Origin: Daphnia pulex
Lineage: Eukaryota > Arthropoda > Branchiopoda > Diplostraca > Daphniidae
Assembly (NCBI RefSeq): GCF_021134715.1
Contig: NC_060024.1
Location: 6,076,001 to 6,140,000, forward strand
DNA length: 64,000 nucleotides
Reading direction: 5' to 3'
Positions 61,501 through 64,000 of the stretch are shown here, one piece after another. The notes beneath the pieces were generated by a model that searched no databases, was not told the origin of the DNA, and worked only from the letters and a program-made list of their open reading frames with translations. Position 1 is the stretch's first letter. Each line of letters starts with the position of its first letter. The position numbers and the translations under genes are program-made.

Positions 61501-62163
61501 TGATGGGGTACAAATGCCAACAAGGACTAAATGGCAACATAGAACCATATCGGGGCATGTCCATTCCATCACAGTCGCTTCCATTCAGGGAGTAGCTTTA
61601 TGTCCCTTGACAACCACACCTCTTTAACCTTTCCTTCGGGGAAATTTATGGGGAATCGGGATGCTCTTCCACACTGCAAGCAAGGTCCTCACAAGGTTGT
61701 TCCTGATTCGCTCAGCATCCCAACACGGACTGTGCAATGTTGTGTTAGTTGAGAACCGCCTGTTGCTCGGGCCAGGCCTAGGCCTTCAACTCCAGAAAAC
61801 GTTGAGAGGTGGGAGTCAATTCACAGGACGGGGCCTGATTGCGCCTAGTCATGGAATTGGCATTGATGTCAAGAATGAAAATGTTGAGAGGGAAGAGAGG
61901 GGGGTTTCAAGGTCACGTGATTTTGCAACTCGAAAGGGAAAGTTGTTTCGCGTCACGCCCAGCTCTATCGCTACCTGCCGAGTGAGTGAAAACATTGGCA
62001 ACAAGTTGGCGTTTAGCCTTTCGATTGACTAATTACCTTTTGTGTACGGATCGGTCAAGAACTGTTTGAAATGTTTCACCAATTCGTGATTGGTCACTTT
62101 GCCACCTCTTTCCAGCATAAAAGCCCGGACAGATTCCAATGTAAACTCTGTGGGCGCAGCCAT
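45694..62163 (-). CDS. SOWAH (sosondowah) family ankyrin-repeat protein, 12 kb intron
   Basis: Exons: 62163-62037 (MAAPTEFTLESVRAFMLERG, the N-terminal SOWAH winged-helix), 61366-60681 (rest of the domain, then a proline-rich linker), 60612-60418, 60327-60292, 60099-59998 (MEPRAKEWMLATARGDYHAI), 47854-47765 (TGLHWAAKHGNDDLIKLLAG), a 6-nt exon 47641-47636 (NA), 47549-47477 (GCTPLHLAAMQGHADVVDLL) and 47393 onward (ADSNMRDYSGKKPHQYL). All are in frame. About six residues expected between ARRR and TGLHW are missing, so a small exon in the 12 kb intron is unread. Exon 47393 reaches a stop at 46981. Downstream exons 46348-46319, 46232-46215, 46128-45989 (SLNVRVKKTTEAFNNLL) and 45915-45694 (ending DSDSAYGFGNNWQSS) join in frame with each other, but their link to 47393 is unresolved. 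SOWAH functions are poorly known. Confidence 0.75.
47636..47641 (-). other. Six-nucleotide microexon of the SOWAH gene
   Basis: AACGCT is preceded by AATCTTCAG and followed by GTAAGTAAAC, both strong sites. It adds Asn-Ala between DVNART and GCTPLHLAA, restoring the expected ankyrin loop length without changing frame. Confidence 0.65.
47855..59997 (-). other. Giant SOWAH intron, microsatellite- and homopolymer-rich
   Basis: About 12.1 kb between two ankyrin exons, while most other introns here are under 150 bp. It holds (GT)n at 48404-48421, (CT)n near 52060, (ACT)n at 53583-53604, (TTC)n near 53163, (TTG)n near 56268, (GATGAT)n and many poly-A/poly-G runs. Long frames occur by low complexity only. 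A site CCAG/GGC/GTAAGTGAG near 48634 has a good acceptor and donor and could mark a tiny exon. No independent gene is supported. Confidence 0.6.
61415..62030. other. SOWAH first intron with GC-richer insert
   Basis: The 670 bp intron between the first two coding exons is more GC-balanced than its surroundings and keeps two plus-strand frames (61406-61627, 61661-62032) that match nothing recognised. A mobile-element remnant is possible, but no terminal repeats are seen. Confidence 0.35.
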
Positions 62164-62408
62164 TTTTCCATAGCCACTTTTTGACGGATGAAAACAAACT
62201 TTTCTCAGCGCGGCGTTGCCAGTTTTGATTTTATTCAACTTTTTGGGGATAATTATTATTACAAAATCAAAATTCAAAAGAAGAAACAAAAACTAAAAAC
62301 CCAAAAAAACGTTCTATTCCATTTTGGGTTTTGGCGTCAATAAATCATTATTATTTTCCGAACATTTCCTTCGTGTAATGCCTAGCCCGTAGTAACACCC
62401 ATAATACG

Positions 62409-62747
62409 TCATTCCGTTGTTGCTGGCTGTCGCTTTTTCTTCTTCTTTTTAGTGGATCGAGACTCGAGAGAGAAAGGCAGCAGCAGCACAGATGAATCGC
62501 TCCCATGTTCAATTTCAATCGGGGGCCCAGGAATTTTTCGCACCGACCCGCTAACTTTCGGATGGAGGCCTTGATTGTTATACCATACATTGTAACATAT
62601 CAAGCCAGAGTCTATGCCTTGTATAATAAGATTCGAATAAAAAAATGAATAAGAAGGAGTTAGGGCGAGATTTACACGGATACATAAGAAGTGCTGGTTG
62701 ATGGTGGTGGTTGATCTGAGCCTGTACATGTTGCACAGCATCTTGAG
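62409..62747 (-). CDS. Last two exons of an unidentified gene (5' part to the right)
   Basis: An acceptor with a good pyrimidine tract (TTGCCTTTCTCATTCTCCAG) opens exon 62747-62676, encoding QDAVQHVQAQINHHHQPALL. The donor CCGT/GTAAAT and acceptor TTATACAAG define a 58 bp intron, the size typical here. The final exon 62617-62409 encodes DSGLICYNVWYNNQGLHPKV, IPGPPIEIEHGS and a basic STKKKKKKRQPATTE tail before the stop. The phase is consistent across the junction. The product is not recognised. The stop is about 245 bp upstream of the SOWAH start codon on the same strand. Confidence 0.5.
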   Translation of the reverse strand, partial: LKMLCNMYRLRSTTTINQHFLCIRVNLALTPSYSFFYSNLIIQGIDSGLICYNVWYNNQGLHPKVSGSVRKIPGPPIEIEHGSDSSVLLLPFSLESRSTKKKKKKRQPATTE

Positions 62748-64000
62748 CTGGAGAATGAGAAAGGCAAGAGCCCCAGCAGCAGATGATAGATCGGGTGTAT
62801 TATTATGATGATGTCGGACCGCGAGTTCTCGGCAACATATAATACATACTACACACACATATATATATATATATATAATGGCTTATCTCTCGCTAAGAAT
62901 CAAATGGTTTCACAGCCGGAGGCTTTTGATGTGTATACGTGCACATCTCTATAGCAGCATATAAAAGAGAGAGAGAGAGAGAGATATAGATATACTGGCT
63001 GTATTTAATGTACACACAGCAAGTTGTATATAAGATAGATACTTTTCAAGCTAGAGAGAGAGGCAATTAAAGTCAAAAAGTTTTCTCTTTTGTTTCTTTT
63101 TTTCTATCCCGTACTATCTAGATATTTCTTTGCGCATATTTCCCCCCTTTATGTTTTTATATTCTCGTTATATTTTCCTCTGGCGAAGCAAGAAGAAGAA
63201 GAAGAAGAGATAAAAGATGTAGATGTTGTGTAGCTGTGTATATAGAGAGTCGTGAGATAAGAGGCGAACATGTTCAGCACTTTGTATTTTATATCTCTTG
63301 TATGTAGTACCACAGCTAGTAGGCTAATAATTTTGTCGACCCCCGAGGTTTCAATCACAACAACAACAGCAGCAGCAGCCGAAATATCTAAACCATAAGG
63401 GGGTTTTCTTCATTCTTTAATAGACCGTTTGGTTGTTGTGTGTATATCTCTATCGCTCCTGCGGATATATAGAAATCCTGAAGAAGAAAAAAAGGAAGAA
63501 CCTATAGTAAATCGTGTAGTAGTTGGATTATTATCGACTGTTTCCCATCTCCGCTTCTGTTTCATTTCTTTTCTTTTCCTTATAATAGAGGGACCAAAAC
63601 GGATCTATATAGACGTAGTACATCCACCCCCCATTAAAAAACAGTTGATCTCCCAAAAGTCTTTTTATTATTTAGGAGGGAGGAAAAAGAAAAGAATAGA
63701 TAGAACCTGCGGCCTTGTTATGATTGGCAGTCGAGCGAAATATATATACAAGTGCTTTTCCCCCTTAGATTCTTCTTCTTCTGCCCAGCTTATGTACACA
63801 TTCTATTAAGAGAGAGGGGACTGCTGTGTGCTGGGCTGTTGCAAAATATAAAAAAAAGGTCCATTTCCAATTGATGGGAATAAATGTTGATATAGAATAT
63901 AAAAAGAAGTTCCCGCAGCTCACGTAGAGTTTAGATTTTCTTTGGTCTTTCGACGACGACAATAACACGACAAGAAAATGAAATGGTCCCGTTCTTTTGT
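62748..64000. other. Microsatellite-rich stretch, no exon identified
   Basis: It contains (AT)n at 62858-62878, (AG)n at 62966-62983, (AAG)n near 63190 and (CAG)n near 63370. Presumably it is intron of the gene ending at 62409, but no upstream exon could be read. Confidence 0.45.

Noticed and set aside
61661-62032. 123 aa plus-strand frame in the SOWAH intron
   Set aside because: No recognisable family, lies wholly in an intron, no splice or promoter support.
1-64000. CRISPR array, operon or bacterial features
   Set aside because: The window is clearly eukaryotic; tandem repeats present lack regular unique spacers.

Overview
This is eukaryotic nuclear DNA: spliced genes with GT-AG introns of about 55-130 bp, AT-rich intergenic DNA, many small inverted-repeat elements and abundant microsatellites. 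The compact introns and the gene set (an RNF213-like giant ATPase, a PDPR-like protein, GCSH, a SOWAH-type ankyrin gene) point to an arthropod, most likely a cladoceran crustacean such as Daphnia. That assignment is inference, not a database match.

Layout. 1-11.9 kb, minus strand: eleven exons of a giant RNF213/mysterin-like AAA+ protein, 5' end complete, 3' end (E3 module) running off the left edge. 11.9-24.5 kb: mostly non-coding, with one small single-exon membrane-protein gene (15.84-16.14 kb), nested inverted-repeat elements (19.96-21.64 kb) and eroded coding remnants. 24,515-30,612: a complete-looking 6.1 kb DNA transposon with 18 bp terminal inverted repeats, a 2 bp target duplication, subterminal short repeats, a CACTA/EnSpm-like transposase (plus) and a divergently transcribed BEN-like accessory gene (minus). 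30.6-41 kb: gene-poor, with decayed ELP2-like and MULE-like fragments, a four-exon secreted cysteine-rich protein gene (33.5-34.3 kb) and several foldback or tandem repeats. 41.1-45.2 kb: a head-to-head pair, the PDPR-like flavoprotein homologue (minus) and glycine cleavage H protein (plus), about 345 bp between start codons. 45.7-62.2 kb, minus: a SOWAH ankyrin gene with a 6-nt microexon and a 12 kb microsatellite-rich intron. 62.4-62.7 kb, minus: the last two exons of another gene whose 5' part lies to the right.

Functional links. PDPR and the H protein both belong to mitochondrial metabolism (PDH phosphatase regulation; lipoyl/folate one-carbon chemistry) and may share a promoter. The RNF213-like gene belongs to a family known in mammals for ubiquitin coating of intracellular pathogens and for lipid-droplet biology. 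The transposon carries its own two-gene system. Splice sites below were read by eye; for the main genes the reading frame was checked across every junction, and junctions that do not close in frame are stated.
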